This document shows, one piece after another, positions 41,656 to 52,309 of a stretch of 64,000 bases of DNA (position 1 is the first letter of the stretch; every line of letters begins with the position of its first letter). A model generated the notes under the pieces. That model was not told the DNA's origin. It searched no databases and saw nothing but the letters and a program-made list of their open reading frames with translations. A program made the translations under genes and the position numbers. Origin of the DNA: Chitinophaga pinensis (lineage in GTDB: Bacteria > Pseudomonadota > Gammaproteobacteria > Burkholderiales > Burkholderiaceae_C); assembly GCA_943326015.2 (NCBI GenBank), contig CALPRQ020000005.1:1-64000 (forward strand). Direction: 5' to 3'.

Positions 41656-42921
41656 TCAGCCCAGCGTCACACGCGCGAACTTGCGCTTGCCGACCTGCAC
41701 CACGAAGGTACCGGCATCGAGCTTGAGGCCCTTGTCGCTGACTACCGAGCCGTCGACGCGCACGCCACCGCCGTCGATCAGGCGATTCGCCTCGCTGGTC
41801 GAGGGTGCCAGGCCGGCCGACTTCAGCAAGGCACCGACGCCCAGCGGTGCGCCCGACAGCGCGACCTCGGGGATCTCGTCGGGCACGCCGCCCTTGCTGC
41901 GGTTGATGAAGTCCTGCTCGGCCGCATCGGCTGCCGCCGCGCTGTGGAAACGCGCGGTGATCTCCTTGGCCAGCGCGACCTTGGCCTCCTTGGGGTTGGC
42001 ACCCTGGGCGATCGCGGCCTTGAGCGCGGCGATCTCGGCCTCGCTGCGGAAGGACAGCAGGGTGTACCACTTCCACATCAGCACATCGGAAATCGACAGC
42101 ACCTTGGCGAACATGGTGTTGGCCGGCTCGGTGATGCCGATGTAGTTGTGCTTCGACTTCGACATCTTGTCGACGCCGTCCAGACCTTCCAGCAGCGGCA
42201 TGGTCAGGATGCACTGCGGCTCCTGGCCGTATTCGGCCTGCAGGTGGCGGCCCATCAGCAGGTTGAACTTCTGGTCGGTGCCGCCCAGCTCCAGATCGGA
42301 CTTGAGCGCGACCGAGTCGTAGCCCTGCATCAGCGGATAGAGGAACTCGTGCACCGAGATCGGCGTGCCGGCCTTGAAGCGGTCGTGGAAGTCGTTGCGC
42401 TCCATCATGCGCGCGACCGTGTACTTGGCCGAGAGCTGGATCATGCCCACCGAGCCGAGCGGCTCGCACCATTCGCTGTTGTAGCGGATCTCGGTCCTGG
42501 CGGGATCGAGCACCAGGCTGGCCTGCTTGTAGTAGGTCTCGGCGTTGAGCTTGATCTGCTCGGGCGTGAGCGGCGGGCGCGTGCTGTTGCGGCCCGACGG
42601 GTCGCCGATCAGGCTGGTGAAGTCACCGATCAGGAAGATCACCTGGTGCCCCAGGTCCTGCAGCTGACGCATCTTGTTGAGCACCACGGTGTGGCCGATG
42701 TGGATGTCGGGCGCGGTCGGGTCCAGCCCGAGCTTGATGCGCAGCGGCTGGCCCGTGGCCTCGCTCTTCACCAGCTTCTTGACCCAGTCGGCCTCGGGAA
42801 TCAGCTCCTCGCAGCCGCGCCGGGTCACGGCCAGCGCATGCTGGACACGATCGGACAGCACGGGCACAGTCTTGCCAATTATCAGATCTTCGTCTTTCTT
42901 GGACTCAACTTGTTCATTCAT
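41656..42921 (-). CDS. tyrS: Tyrosyl-tRNA synthetase
   Basis: KLGLDPTAPDIHIGHTVVLNKMRQLQDLGHQV; MSKSKHNYIGI; C-terminal S4 domain. Confidence 0.97.
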   Translation of the reverse strand: MNEQVESKKDEDLIIGKTVPVLSDRVQHALAVTRRGCEELIPEADWVKKLVKSEATGQPLRIKLGLDPTAPDIHIGHTVVLNKMRQLQDLGHQVIFLIGDFTSLIGDPSGRNSTRPPLTPEQIKLNAETYYKQASLVLDPARTEIRYNSEWCEPLGSVGMIQLSAKYTVARMMERNDFHDRFKAGTPISVHEFLYPLMQGYDSVALKSDLELGGTDQKFNLLMGRHLQAEYGQEPQCILTMPLLEGLDGVDKMSKSKHNYIGITEPANTMFAKVLSISDVLMWKWYTLLSFRSEAEIAALKAAIAQGANPKEAKVALAKEITARFHSAAAADAAEQDFINRSKGGVPDEIPEVALSGAPLGVGALLKSAGLAPSTSEANRLIDGGGVRVDGSVVSDKGLKLDAGTFVVQVGKRKFARVTLG

Positions 42922-43112
42922 AAGGGTTTTTCCAGTTGCGGCTTTCCGTGGCCTGGGTAAAATGGGGCAATAGCTTTCTGAGCCGGATTTTAATTGGCGC
43001 GCCTTCTGTCTCCAGTCAGGCGCTGTCTATCCCGGTATGCGCCGCGTTACTGGCGGCATCTTTCCCTTGATCGCAGCGGCCAGATCCAGTCCGCTGCCAC
43101 CGGATCTACCCT

Positions 43113-44459
43113 TTGATGAAATCACGTATCGAACTGCTGGTGCAAACCATGCAGCGCCACCCGCGCCGGATCATGGCCGGCCTGGGCGCCCTGCTGCTGG
43201 GCACCGGCGTCACCGCGGTCGCGGTCGCGGTGGCCCCACTGGCGCCCGACGCCACCGAGCTGCCGGTGCGGCAGGTGGCGGAGTCTGTCTCGCCCTTGCC
43301 GATCGCTCCGCTGGCGCAGGCAGCGACCGCCACCCCGGCGCCCTTCGTGCTGTTCCGCAGCGACCTGACCCGGCGCGACGACTCGGTCCAGAGCCTGCTC
43401 AAGCGCCTGGGCGTGCGCGACAGCGACGCCGCCGCCTTCCTGCGCAGCGACCACACCGCGCACGTGCTGCTGAGCGGCGATGCCGGCAAGCTGGTGTCGG
43501 TCGAGACCGACGGCCAGCGCCTGCAGCGCCTGACCGCGCGCTGGCTGCCCGACGAAGCAGACCAGCGTTTCTCGCGCCTGGTGGTCGAACGCGGCGCGGA
43601 CAACCGCTTCGCGTCACGGCTCGAACTCGCGCCGCTCGACCGTTCGGTGCGACTGGCCAGCGGCACCATACGCCACACCCTGTTCGAGGCCACCGACGCG
43701 GCCCACCTGCCCGACAGCGTGGCGGCCCAGCTGGCGGATCTGTTCGCCAGCGAAATCGACTTCCGCCGTGACCTGCAAGCCGGCGATCGCTTCCATGTCG
43801 CCTACGAGACGCTGGAGGCCGACGGCGAGGTCCTGAGCTACGGCCGCCTGCTTGGCGCCGAGTTCATCAACGCCGGTCGCAAGCACCAGGCGATGTGGTT
43901 CCAGGAGCCCGGCAGCAAGGGCAACTTCTACACGCTGGACGGGCAAAGCCTGCAGCGCGCCTTCCTGGCCTCGCCGCTGAGCTTCTCGCGCGTCAGCAGC
44001 GGCTATGGGATGCGCTTTCACCCGATCTCGGGCCAGCAGAAGGCCCACCTGGGCGTGGACTTCGCCGCGCCGACCGGCACGCCGGTGCGCTCGGTGGCCG
44101 ACGGCCTGGTGGAATTTGCCGGCTGGAAGAACGGTTACGGCAACATCGTGATCGTGCAGCACCGCGACCAGAAGAGCACCGCCTACGCCCACCTGAGCCG
44201 CATCAACGTGCGCCAGGGCCAGCACATCGAACAGAGCGCCCTGGTGGGCGCGGTCGGCAGCACGGGCGCGTCCACGGGTGCGCACCTGCATTTCGAATAC
44301 CTGATCCGGGACCAGCACCAGGACCCGCTGTTGCTGGCGCGCGCGCGCGACGGCCAGCCGGTCTCGGCCAGCGCCAAGGGTGAGTTCAAGCGCCTGGCGC
44401 AGGCGATGCGCCAGCAGCTTGCCGCCGCCGCCACGGTGGTGCAAGCCAGCGCGCAGTAA
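43113..44459 (+). CDS. M23 family metallopeptidase
   Basis: SSGYGMRFHPISGQQKAHLGVDFAAPTGTPV; GASTGAHLHFEYLIRDQHQDPL. Confidence 0.94.
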   Translation: MMKSRIELLVQTMQRHPRRIMAGLGALLLGTGVTAVAVAVAPLAPDATELPVRQVAESVSPLPIAPLAQAATATPAPFVLFRSDLTRRDDSVQSLLKRLGVRDSDAAAFLRSDHTAHVLLSGDAGKLVSVETDGQRLQRLTARWLPDEADQRFSRLVVERGADNRFASRLELAPLDRSVRLASGTIRHTLFEATDAAHLPDSVAAQLADLFASEIDFRRDLQAGDRFHVAYETLEADGEVLSYGRLLGAEFINAGRKHQAMWFQEPGSKGNFYTLDGQSLQRAFLASPLSFSRVSSGYGMRFHPISGQQKAHLGVDFAAPTGTPVRSVADGLVEFAGWKNGYGNIVIVQHRDQKSTAYAHLSRINVRQGQHIEQSALVGAVGSTGASTGAHLHFEYLIRDQHQDPLLLARARDGQPVSASAKGEFKRLAQAMRQQLAAAATVVQASAQ

Positions 44460-44462
44460 GCC

Positions 44463-45635
44463 ATGCTCCATCCCGAAGCCGGCCAGGCGCTCTGCATCGG
44501 CCTGATGTCCGGCACCTCGCTGGACGGTGCCGATGGCGTGCTGGTCGATTTCGCCGCCCAGCCGCCGCGCGTGCTGGCCAGCCACGGCCTGCCCCTGCCT
44601 GAAAACCTGCGCGCCGAACTGCTCGCGCTCAATGCCAGCGGCCCGGACGAACTGCACCGCGCCGCAGTCGCGGCGCACCAGCTGACCCAGGTCTATGCCG
44701 AGGTCGTGCAGGCGCTGCTGGCTGACAGCGGCACCGAGCCCCGCGCGGTGCGCGCGATAGGTGCCCACGGCCAGACGGTGCGCCACCATCCGCCCGGCGC
44801 GCTGCTGCGCGGGCAACGGGTCGATGCGCAGAATCCGGCTTTCCCGCCCTACACGCTGCAGCTCAACGCCCCCGCGCTGCTGGCCGAGCTGAGCGGCATC
44901 GCCGTGGTCGCCGACTTCCGCAGCCGCGACATCGCCGCCGGCGGCCAGGGCGCGCCACTGGTGCCAGCCTTCCACCGCGAGGTCTTCGGCCGGGCGGATG
45001 CATCGGTCGCGGTGCTCAACATCGGCGGCATTGCCAATGTCACCGCACTCACTGGCGACGGCCGCGTGCTGGGCCTGGACACCGGCCCCGGCAACATGCT
45101 GCTCGACCTCTGGTGCCTGCGCCACACCGGGACGCCCTACGACCTGGGCGGCGCCTGGGGCGCCAGCGGTCGCGCCGACGACGCGCTGCTGGCACGTCTG
45201 CTGGCCGAGCCCTATTTCGCGCTGCAAGGCATCAAGAGTACCGGGCGCGACCTGTTCCACGTCGGCTGGCTGGAGCAGCAGTTGCAGGGTTTCGAGTCAC
45301 TGGCGCCGGCGGACGTGCAAGCGACGCTGGTCGAGCTGACCGCGCGCAGCATCGCGCACACCCTGCGCCGGCTGGACTGGGGCCAGCAGGCTTTGTCCGA
45401 ACTGCTGGTCTGCGGCGGCGGTGCCCGCAACGACGCGCTGATGGCAGCGCTGAAGCGCGAACTGGCGCCCTGCCCGGTACGGACGACGGCCGAGCGCGGC
45501 TGGCCGGTCGATCTGGTCGAGGCCGCCGCCTTCGCCTGGCTGGCCTGGCAGACGCTGCAGGGCCGCCCCGGCAACCTCAGCGCCGTCACGGGTGCGACCG
45601 GGCCGCGCATCCTAGGCGCGATCTACCCGGCCTGA
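44463..45635 (+). CDS. anmK: Anhydro-N-acetylmuramic acid kinase
   Basis: CIGLMSGTSLDGADGVLVDF; GAHGQTVRHHP; LGLDTGPGNMLLDLW. Confidence 0.96.
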   Translation: MLHPEAGQALCIGLMSGTSLDGADGVLVDFAAQPPRVLASHGLPLPENLRAELLALNASGPDELHRAAVAAHQLTQVYAEVVQALLADSGTEPRAVRAIGAHGQTVRHHPPGALLRGQRVDAQNPAFPPYTLQLNAPALLAELSGIAVVADFRSRDIAAGGQGAPLVPAFHREVFGRADASVAVLNIGGIANVTALTGDGRVLGLDTGPGNMLLDLWCLRHTGTPYDLGGAWGASGRADDALLARLLAEPYFALQGIKSTGRDLFHVGWLEQQLQGFESLAPADVQATLVELTARSIAHTLRRLDWGQQALSELLVCGGGARNDALMAALKRELAPCPVRTTAERGWPVDLVEAAAFAWLAWQTLQGRPGNLSAVTGATGPRILGAIYPA

Positions 45636-45724
45636 GCAAAACAAAAGCCCGCAGGCAGGCTGCCGGCGGACTTGAGATGGTGCAGCGCTCTCACGCTGCG
45701 GGCCGGGCCAAGCCCGGCGGAAGT

Positions 45725-46090
45725 TCAGACCGTGAAGCTGGAACCGCAGCCGCAGGTGGTGGATGCATTCGGGTTCTTGATCACGAACTGGGCGCCCTGC
45801 AGGTCTTCCTTGTAGTCGATCTCGGCACCGACCAGGTACTGGTAGCTCATGGCATCGATCAGCAGCGAGACGCCGTTCTTGGTCATCACCGTATCGTCCT
45901 CGTTGACGATCTCGTCGAAGGTGAAGCCGTACTGGAAACCCGAGCAGCCACCGCCCTGGACGAAGACGCGCAGCTTGAGGTCGGGGTTGCCCTCTTCGGC
46001 GATCAGGTCGGCCACCTTGATCGCGGCGCTGTCGGTGAAGACCAGCGGGGCAGGCATTTCGGTATCAACGGCAACGGCTTGTTCGCTCAT
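45725..46090 (-). CDS. erpA: Iron-sulfur cluster insertion protein ErpA
   Basis: [29 protein letters not shown]. Confidence 0.95.
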   Translation of the reverse strand: MSEQAVAVDTEMPAPLVFTDSAAIKVADLIAEEGNPDLKLRVFVQGGGCSGFQYGFTFDEIVNEDDTVMTKNGVSLLIDAMSYQYLVGAEIDYKEDLQGAQFVIKNPNASTTCGCGSSFTV

Positions 46091-46207
46091 GGTGTGCAAC
46101 CCAGGAAATCAGAAGGAATGGAGAATACTATAGCAAAAAACTCGGGAATAGCAGCGGGCAGGACCGGTGTTACCGGGCCAGCAGCAGGGTCTTTGCCAGG
46201 CCGGCCA

Positions 46208-46256
46208 TCCCCATAAAAAAACCGCCCCCCAGCACAGGGCTGGCAGGCGGTTTCTT
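46208..46256 (-). terminator. Candidate intrinsic terminator after rpsI
   Basis: GAAACCGCC...GGCGGTTTTTTT on the minus strand. Confidence 0.6.
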
Positions 46257-46273
46257 GCAGCAGCGCAGGCGAA

Positions 46274-46666
46274 TTAACGCTTGCTGAACTGCTTGGCGCG
46301 GCGTGCGGAACGCAGACCGACCTTCTTACGCTCGACTTCGCGGGCATCGCGGGTCACGAAACCAGCGGCGCTCAGTGCGGGCTTGAGAGCCGCATCATAG
46401 TCGATCAGGGCGCGGGTGATGCCGTGACGCACAGCGCCTGCCTGGCCGGATTCGCCGCCGCCGTGCACGTTGACTTGCACGTCGAAGGATTCCAGGTTTT
46501 CAGTCAGGGCCAGCGGTTGCTTGGCGATCATGATCGAGGTTTGGCGACCGAAGAAAGCTTCGATGTCCTTGCCGTTGACCGTGATCTTGCCAGAGCCTTT
46601 TTTCAGAAACACGCGGGCGACGCTGGATTTGCGACGGCCGGTGCCATTGTTCCAATCACCAATCAT
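46274..46666 (-). CDS. rpsI: 30S ribosomal protein S9
   Basis: [35 protein letters not shown]-terminal [17 protein letters not shown]. Confidence 0.98.
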   Translation of the reverse strand: MIGDWNNGTGRRKSSVARVFLKKGSGKITVNGKDIEAFFGRQTSIMIAKQPLALTENLESFDVQVNVHGGGESGQAGAVRHGITRALIDYDAALKPALSAAGFVTRDAREVERKKVGLRSARRAKQFSKR

Positions 46667-46675
46667 GGCAGCTCC

Positions 46676-47110
46676 TTAGATGTCCAACACTTTGGGTTGC
46701 TGGGCAGTGTGCGGGTGCTCTGCACCGCCGTACACCTTGAGCTTCTTGATCATGGCGTAGCCGAGCGGGCCCTTGGGCAGCATGCCCTTGACGGCCTTTT
46801 CCAGCACGCGGCCGGGATGCTTGGCTTGCAGATCACGGAAGTTGGTGCCGTAGATACCGCCCGGGAAACCCGAGTGACGGTAGTACACCTTGTTCAGGGC
46901 CTTGGTGCCCGTGACCTTGAGCTTGGCGGCGTTGACGACGACGATGAAGTCGCCGGTGTCAACGTGAGGGGTATAAATGGCTTTGTGCTTGCCGCGCAGA
47001 CGGAGTGCCACTTCGCTGGCGACACGTCCGAGCACCTTATCGGTGGCGTCAACCACAAACCACTCGTGCACAACCTCAGCGGGCTTGGCGCTGACAGTAG
47101 TCTTTTGCAT
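46676..47110 (-). CDS. rplM: 50S ribosomal protein L13
   Basis: [45 protein letters not shown]. Confidence 0.98.
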   Translation of the reverse strand: MQKTTVSAKPAEVVHEWFVVDATDKVLGRVASEVALRLRGKHKAIYTPHVDTGDFIVVVNAAKLKVTGTKALNKVYYRHSGFPGGIYGTNFRDLQAKHPGRVLEKAVKGMLPKGPLGYAMIKKLKVYGGAEHPHTAQQPKVLDI

Positions 47111-47371
47111 AAGTTTCTCTTTGAAAGAGTGAGGTTTGGCGGGCTCTTTTCCACGGTCGGCGCTTCTCTGAAGGAAGCCTCTTAGGTGGGGATGAACTTC
47201 GCCGCGGAGCCCATGGAATCGCTGCGAAGCCTGCCATTATAGGATGGGGGCCTGACTCTGGCAAGCCTGGCAAATGACAGCCCTGAACTTACAATCGTCG
47301 CACCACGCCATGGCGACGCGCGCATCCGCGTGGGTGCAGGATTGCCGCCCGCCTCATCGAAAGACAAAGCT

Positions 47372-48547
47372 ATGCGTACTGAACTGAAACTGGCCGTCCT
47401 GGCTGCCGCCGTGAGTCTGGCCGCCTGCGGCAAGAAGGAAGAAACCGCAGCACCGGCTGCCGCACCGGCCGCCGACCAGCTGCTGGTGAAGATCGGCCAT
47501 GCCGGCGCGACCAGCGGCCAGGTCGCCCACCTCGGCAAGGACAACGAGAATGGCGCCCGCCTGGCCATCGAGGAGCTCAACGCCGCCGGCATCAAGATCG
47601 GCGACAAGAGCGCCAAATTCGAGCTGCTGGCCGAGGACGATGCCGCCGACCCCAAGCAAGCCACGGCCGCCGCCCAGAAGCTGGTCGACGCCGGGGTCAA
47701 GGGCGTCATCGGCCACCTGACCTCGGGCACCACGTTGCCCGCCTCGCAGATCTACAACGCCGCCGGCATTCCGCAGATCACGCCCTCGTCGACCAACCCC
47801 AAGATCACCCGCCAGGGCTATGCCGGCGCCTTCCGCCTGGTGGCCGACGACACGCAGCAGGGTGGCGCCCTCGGTCGCTACTCGGTCGAGACGCTCAAGG
47901 CCCAGACCGTGGCCGTGATCGACGACCGCACCGCCTACGGCCAGGGCCTGTCCGACGAATTCGAGAAGGCCGCCGCCGCCGCAGGCGCCAAGGTGGTGGG
48001 CCATGAGTTCACCAATGACAAGGCCACCGATTTCAAGGCCATCCTGACCACGATCAAGGCCAAGCAGCCCGACGTGATCTTCTTCGGTGGCATGGATTCC
48101 GCCGGCGGCCCGATGCTGCGCCAGATGAAGCAGCTCGGCATCAAGGCCAAGCTGGTGGGCGGCGACGGCCTGTGCACCGGCGAGATGATCAAGCTCTCGG
48201 CCGAAGCCCTGGGCGACGACCAGGTCTACTGCGTGGAGGCCGGCGGCGTCGACGGCGCTGAAGTCAGCGACAACGAGAAGTTCCGCGCCGCCTTCAAGGC
48301 CAGGTACAACACCGAGGTGCAGGCCTACGCGGCCTACGCCTATGACGGCGTCAAGCTGCTGGCCCAGGCCATGCAGACTTCCGGCTCCGCCGAGCCGGCC
48401 AAGTACCTGCCCGCGCTGAAGGCGATCCAGTACCAGGGCGCCTCCGGCAAGGTGGAGTTCGACGAACAGGGCGGCCGCAAGAATGCCGCGCTGACCCTCT
48501 ACACCTTCAGGAACGGCGCCCGCGCCCAGCTGGCGGTGATCCGCTGA
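47372..48547 (+). CDS. Branched-chain amino acid ABC transporter substrate-binding lipoprotein (LivK-like), copy 1
   Basis: Lipobox SLAACGKKE; IGHAGATSGQVAHLGKDNENGARLAIEELNAAG; periplasmic-binding fold. Confidence 0.92.
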   Translation: MRTELKLAVLAAAVSLAACGKKEETAAPAAAPAADQLLVKIGHAGATSGQVAHLGKDNENGARLAIEELNAAGIKIGDKSAKFELLAEDDAADPKQATAAAQKLVDAGVKGVIGHLTSGTTLPASQIYNAAGIPQITPSSTNPKITRQGYAGAFRLVADDTQQGGALGRYSVETLKAQTVAVIDDRTAYGQGLSDEFEKAAAAAGAKVVGHEFTNDKATDFKAILTTIKAKQPDVIFFGGMDSAGGPMLRQMKQLGIKAKLVGGDGLCTGEMIKLSAEALGDDQVYCVEAGGVDGAEVSDNEKFRAAFKARYNTEVQAYAAYAYDGVKLLAQAMQTSGSAEPAKYLPALKAIQYQGASGKVEFDEQGGRKNAALTLYTFRNGARAQLAVIR

Positions 48548-48587
48548 ACAGGCTCACGCCCCACCGACCCACCATAGGAAAATCATC

Positions 48588-49763
48588 ATGCGCACTGAAA
48601 TCAAGCTGGTTGCCCTGGCGGCCGCTGTCGCCCTGGCCGCCTGCGGCAAGAAGGAAACCGCCCAGGCCCCTGGCGCCGCACCGGCCGCCGACCAGCTGAT
48701 CGTGAAGATCGGTCACGTCGGCCCGACCAGCGGCCAGGTCGCCCACTTCGGCCAGGACACCGAGAACGGCGCCCGCCTGGCCGTCGAGGAGCTCAACGCG
48801 GCCGGCATCAAGATCGGCGACAAGACCGCCAGGTTCGAGCTGCTGGCCGAGGACGACGCCGCCGATCCCAAGCAGGCCACCGCCGCCGCCCAGAAGCTGG
48901 TGGATGCCAAGGTCAACGGCGTGATCGGCCATGTGACCTCGGGCTCCACCCTGCCGGCGTCGCAGATCTACAACGCCGCTGGCATCCCGCAGATCACGCC
49001 CTCGTCGACCAACCCCAAGATCACCCGCCAGGGCTTTGCCGGCATGTTCCGCCTGGTGGCCGACGACACGCAGCAGGGCGGCGCCATGGGTCGCTACTCG
49101 GTCGAGACGCTCAAGGCCAAGTCCGTGGCCGTGATCGACGACCGGACCGCCTACGGCCAGGGTCTGGCGAGCGAATTCGAGAAGGCCGCCGCCGCCGCAG
49201 GTGCCCAGGTGGTGGGCCATGAATTCACCAACGACAAGGCCACCGACTTCAAGTCCATCCTGACCACGATCAAGGCCAAGAAACCGGACGTGATCTTCTT
49301 CGGCGGCATGGACTCGGTGGGTGGCCCGATGCTGCGCCAGATGAAGCAGCTCGGCATCGATGCCAAGCTGGTGGGCGGCGACGGCCTGTGCACCGGCGAG
49401 ATGATCAAGCTCGCGGCCGAAGCGCTGGGTGACGAGCGCGTCTACTGCGTCGAAGCCGGCGGCGTCGATGGCGACGAGGTCAGCGGCAACGACAAGTTCC
49501 GCACCGCCTTCAAGACCAGGTACAACGTCGAGGTCCAGGCCTATTCGCCCTACGCCTACGACGGCGTCAAGCTGCTGGCCGAGGCCATGAAGACCGCCGG
49601 CTCCGCCGAGCCGGCCCAGTACCTGCCCGCGCTCAAGGCCATCAAGTACCAGGGCGCGTCCGGCAACGTCGAGTTCGACGAAAAGGGCGACCGCAAGAAC
49701 GCCGCGCTGACGCTCTACACCTTCAAGGGTGGCGAGCGCGCCAAGCTGGCGGTGATCCGCTGA
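48588..49763 (+). CDS. Branched-chain amino acid ABC transporter substrate-binding lipoprotein (LivK-like), copy 2
   Basis: Near-identical in motif order and sequence to the upstream ORF; lipobox ALAACGKKE. Confidence 0.92.
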   Translation: MRTEIKLVALAAAVALAACGKKETAQAPGAAPAADQLIVKIGHVGPTSGQVAHFGQDTENGARLAVEELNAAGIKIGDKTARFELLAEDDAADPKQATAAAQKLVDAKVNGVIGHVTSGSTLPASQIYNAAGIPQITPSSTNPKITRQGFAGMFRLVADDTQQGGAMGRYSVETLKAKSVAVIDDRTAYGQGLASEFEKAAAAAGAQVVGHEFTNDKATDFKSILTTIKAKKPDVIFFGGMDSVGGPMLRQMKQLGIDAKLVGGDGLCTGEMIKLAAEALGDERVYCVEAGGVDGDEVSGNDKFRTAFKTRYNVEVQAYSPYAYDGVKLLAEAMKTAGSAEPAQYLPALKAIKYQGASGNVEFDEKGDRKNAALTLYTFKGGERAKLAVIR

Positions 49764-49793
49764 TCGGCTGATCCACGGCATCACCACTCCGAG

Positions 49794-49816
49794 AACGGCC
49801 CGCCAGGGCCGTTTTT
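49794..49816 (+). terminator. Intrinsic terminator after the tandem binding-protein genes
   Basis: AACGGCC-CGCCA-GGCCGTTTTT. Confidence 0.8.
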
Positions 49817-49855
49817 CATTTCAGGATCGCGCCCCCTTGGGGTACCATCCGGCCC

Positions 49856-50773
49856 ATGTTCAGTTACCGCCACGCCTTCCACGCGGGCAACCACGCCGAT
49901 GTGCTCAAGCACATGACGCTGGTCGCCATCCTGCAATACATGGGTCAGAAAGACACCGGCTTCACCGTGGTGGACACCCACGCTGGCGCGGGCGTCTACC
50001 GCCTGGACCAGGACCACGCGCGCAAGTCGGCTGAATCCGACGCCGGCATCTTCCGCCTGCTGTCCGCCGTCGAGGCCGCCAAGGCCGGCAGCCAGCCCGT
50101 GCCCGAACTGGTCAAGCACTACCTGCAGCAGGTACGCGGCTTCAACAGCGGCAAGGAGCTGCGCACCTACCCTGGCTCGCCCTGGATCAGCCAGGCGCTG
50201 CTGCGCCCGCAGGACAGGCTCAAGCTGTTCGAGGTCCATCCGACCGACTCGCGGCTGCTCGACAAGCAGGTGGCCGAGCTCGAACGCGGCAAGCAGATCG
50301 AGGTGCTGCGCCGCAACGGCTTCGAAGGCCTCAGGTCGCTGCTGCCGACGCCGACAAGACGCGGCCTGGTGCTGATCGACCCGAGCTACGAGCTCAAGAC
50401 CGACTACGCGGCCGTGGTCGACTGCCTGGAAGAGGCGCTGCAGCGCTTCCCGACCGGCAGCTACGCGGTCTGGTATCCGGTGATCGGCCGCCCCGAGGCC
50501 CATTCGCTGGCGCGCAAGCTCAAGGCCATGAGCCAGCGCCTGCAGCGCAGCTGGGTGCAGGCCGAGCTGAACGTGGGCCTGACCCCGACCGAGGGCACCA
50601 GTGCCCAGGTGGCACAGGGTCGCGCCCACACCGCCATGCGCGCCAGCGGCATGCATGTGATCAACCCGCCCTTCACGCTCGCGGCCCAGCTGCGCGAGGC
50701 ATTGCCCTTCGTGACCGAGGCGCTGAAGGATCCGATCGGTTCCGGCTGGACGGTCGAGAGCGGCAACTACTGA
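49856..50773 (+). CDS. rlmJ: 23S rRNA (adenine(2030)-N6)-methyltransferase RlmJ
   Basis: MFSYRHAFHAGNHADVLKHMTL; VVDTHAGAGVYRL; GLVLIDPSYE. Confidence 0.96.
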   Translation: MFSYRHAFHAGNHADVLKHMTLVAILQYMGQKDTGFTVVDTHAGAGVYRLDQDHARKSAESDAGIFRLLSAVEAAKAGSQPVPELVKHYLQQVRGFNSGKELRTYPGSPWISQALLRPQDRLKLFEVHPTDSRLLDKQVAELERGKQIEVLRRNGFEGLRSLLPTPTRRGLVLIDPSYELKTDYAAVVDCLEEALQRFPTGSYAVWYPVIGRPEAHSLARKLKAMSQRLQRSWVQAELNVGLTPTEGTSAQVAQGRAHTAMRASGMHVINPPFTLAAQLREALPFVTEALKDPIGSGWTVESGNY

Positions 50774-50806
50774 GACCGCCGCACGCCGGCCGACCGGCAG
50801 CAGGAC

Positions 50807-51457
50807 TCAGGGCAAGGACTTCTGTTGCCGGGTCTGTGACGGCGACTCGACGATCTCGACCTGGGACAAGCCCGCGCTCTTGATGCCCAGCGCGGCGGCA
50901 GCGGCGTGGCTGAGGTCGATGATGCGGCTCTTGAGATGAGGGCCGCGATCCACGATGCGCACCGCCACCTCGCGCCCGGTCTGCAAGCTGCGCACGATGA
51001 CGCGGGTGCCGAAGGGCAGCGTCTTGTGCGCGGCGGTCAGCTCGTTCATGTCGTAGCGCTCACCGCTGGCGGTCTTGCGACCGTGCAGGGCGTTGGCGAG
51101 GTAGGACGCCGTGCCCCGCTCCAGCACCAGCGGCTCGGACTTGCCGCCAGCCAACCAGTCCACGCCGACATGCAGAGAATCCTGCACGACATCCTTGGCC
51201 TGGCGCAGCAGCTCGGTTGGCGCCAGCGGATGAGCCGAGGCCGAGGCCGAGGCAGTGGGCGCTGCCGCGGCAGTGGGCACTGGCGCCACGGCGGCAGGTG
51301 GAACGGTTTCGGCCGCGTGCAGCGGCGCCAGCCCCAGCAGCAGCAGCAGCGCCAGCGCTGGCATGCGCCAACCCGCGTGTCCACCGATTGAGCGCGCCAG
51401 CCGGCAAGGCACCGGCAGACGGAAAGGGCTAGGCAAAAGCAATCTCCAAGCAGGCAA
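50807..51457 (-). CDS. Septal ring lytic transglycosylase RlpA family protein
   Basis: GTASYLANALHGRKTASGERYDMNELTAAHKTLPFGTRVIVRSLQTGREVAVRIVDRGPHLKSRIIDLSHAAA. Confidence 0.92.
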   Translation of the reverse strand: MPAWRLLLPSPFRLPVPCRLARSIGGHAGWRMPALALLLLLGLAPLHAAETVPPAAVAPVPTAAAAPTASASASAHPLAPTELLRQAKDVVQDSLHVGVDWLAGGKSEPLVLERGTASYLANALHGRKTASGERYDMNELTAAHKTLPFGTRVIVRSLQTGREVAVRIVDRGPHLKSRIIDLSHAAAAALGIKSAGLSQVEIVESPSQTRQQKSLP

Positions 51458-51478
51458 GTCTATCCATAAGTCTGGAAT

Positions 51479-52309
51479 TTAACCCAGACCCAGGCGACGC
51501 ACCAACTCCAGCGTCGGAACGCTCTGGTTCATGGTGTAGAAATGCAGCGACGGCGCACCGCCCTGAAGCAGTCGCTCGCAAAGCTCGGTCACCACGTCGA
51601 GGCCAAAAGCCTTGATCGATTCGACATCGTCGCCATAGCCTTGCAGGCGCAGCCGGACCCAGCGCGGGATCTCGGCACCGCAGGCATCCGAGAAGCGCAG
51701 CAGCTGCGCCGAACTCGTGATCGGCATGATGCCCGGCACGATCGGAATCTCGACACCCAGCTTGCGCACATCATCGACGAAGCGGAAATAGGCGTCGGCG
51801 TTGTAGAAATACTGCGTGATCGCCGAATCGGCGCCGGCCTGGGCCTTGGTCACAAACGCCTTGAGGTCCGCCTCGGCCGACTTGGCCTGCGGATGGATCT
51901 CGGGGTAGGCAGCGACCTCGATCGCGAAATCGTCGCCGGTCTCGGCGCGGATGAACGCCACCAGATCGCTCGCGTACTGGAATTCGCCACCCATGCCGTA
52001 GCCGCTGGGCAGGTCGCCGCGCAGCGCCACCAGGCGCTTGACCCCCATGGCCTTGAGCTGCGCCAGCTGCTCGCGCACGCTGGCCTTGGTCGCGCCGATG
52101 CAGGAGAAATGCGAGGCCGCGAGCTGGCCCTCGGCCAGGATCTCGCGCAGGGTGGCAAAAGTGCCCTCCTGGGTCGAGCCGCCGGCACCATAGGTCACGG
52201 AGCAGAACTCGGGCTGGAGCACATAGAGCTTCTGGCGCACGGCGCGCAGCTTCTCGGCGCCCTCGGGCGTCTTGGCAGGAAAGAATTCGATACTCAGGGG
52301 CAGGCCCAT
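51479..52309 (-). CDS. metF: Methylenetetrahydrofolate reductase
   Basis: LSIEFFPAKTPEGAEKL; SVTYGAGGSTQEGT; GVKRLVALRGDLPSG. Confidence 0.96.
   Translation of the reverse strand: MGLPLSIEFFPAKTPEGAEKLRAVRQKLYVLQPEFCSVTYGAGGSTQEGTFATLREILAEGQLAASHFSCIGATKASVREQLAQLKAMGVKRLVALRGDLPSGYGMGGEFQYASDLVAFIRAETGDDFAIEVAAYPEIHPQAKSAEADLKAFVTKAQAGADSAITQYFYNADAYFRFVDDVRKLGVEIPIVPGIMPITSSAQLLRFSDACGAEIPRWVRLRLQGYGDDVESIKAFGLDVVTELCERLLQGGAPSLHFYTMNQSVPTLELVRRLGLG

Noticed and set aside
45640-45724. Hairpin-rich region after anmK as a terminator or small RNA
   Set aside because: Several GC-rich inverted repeats but no clear U-run or conserved RNA motif; could not be supported beyond generic structure.
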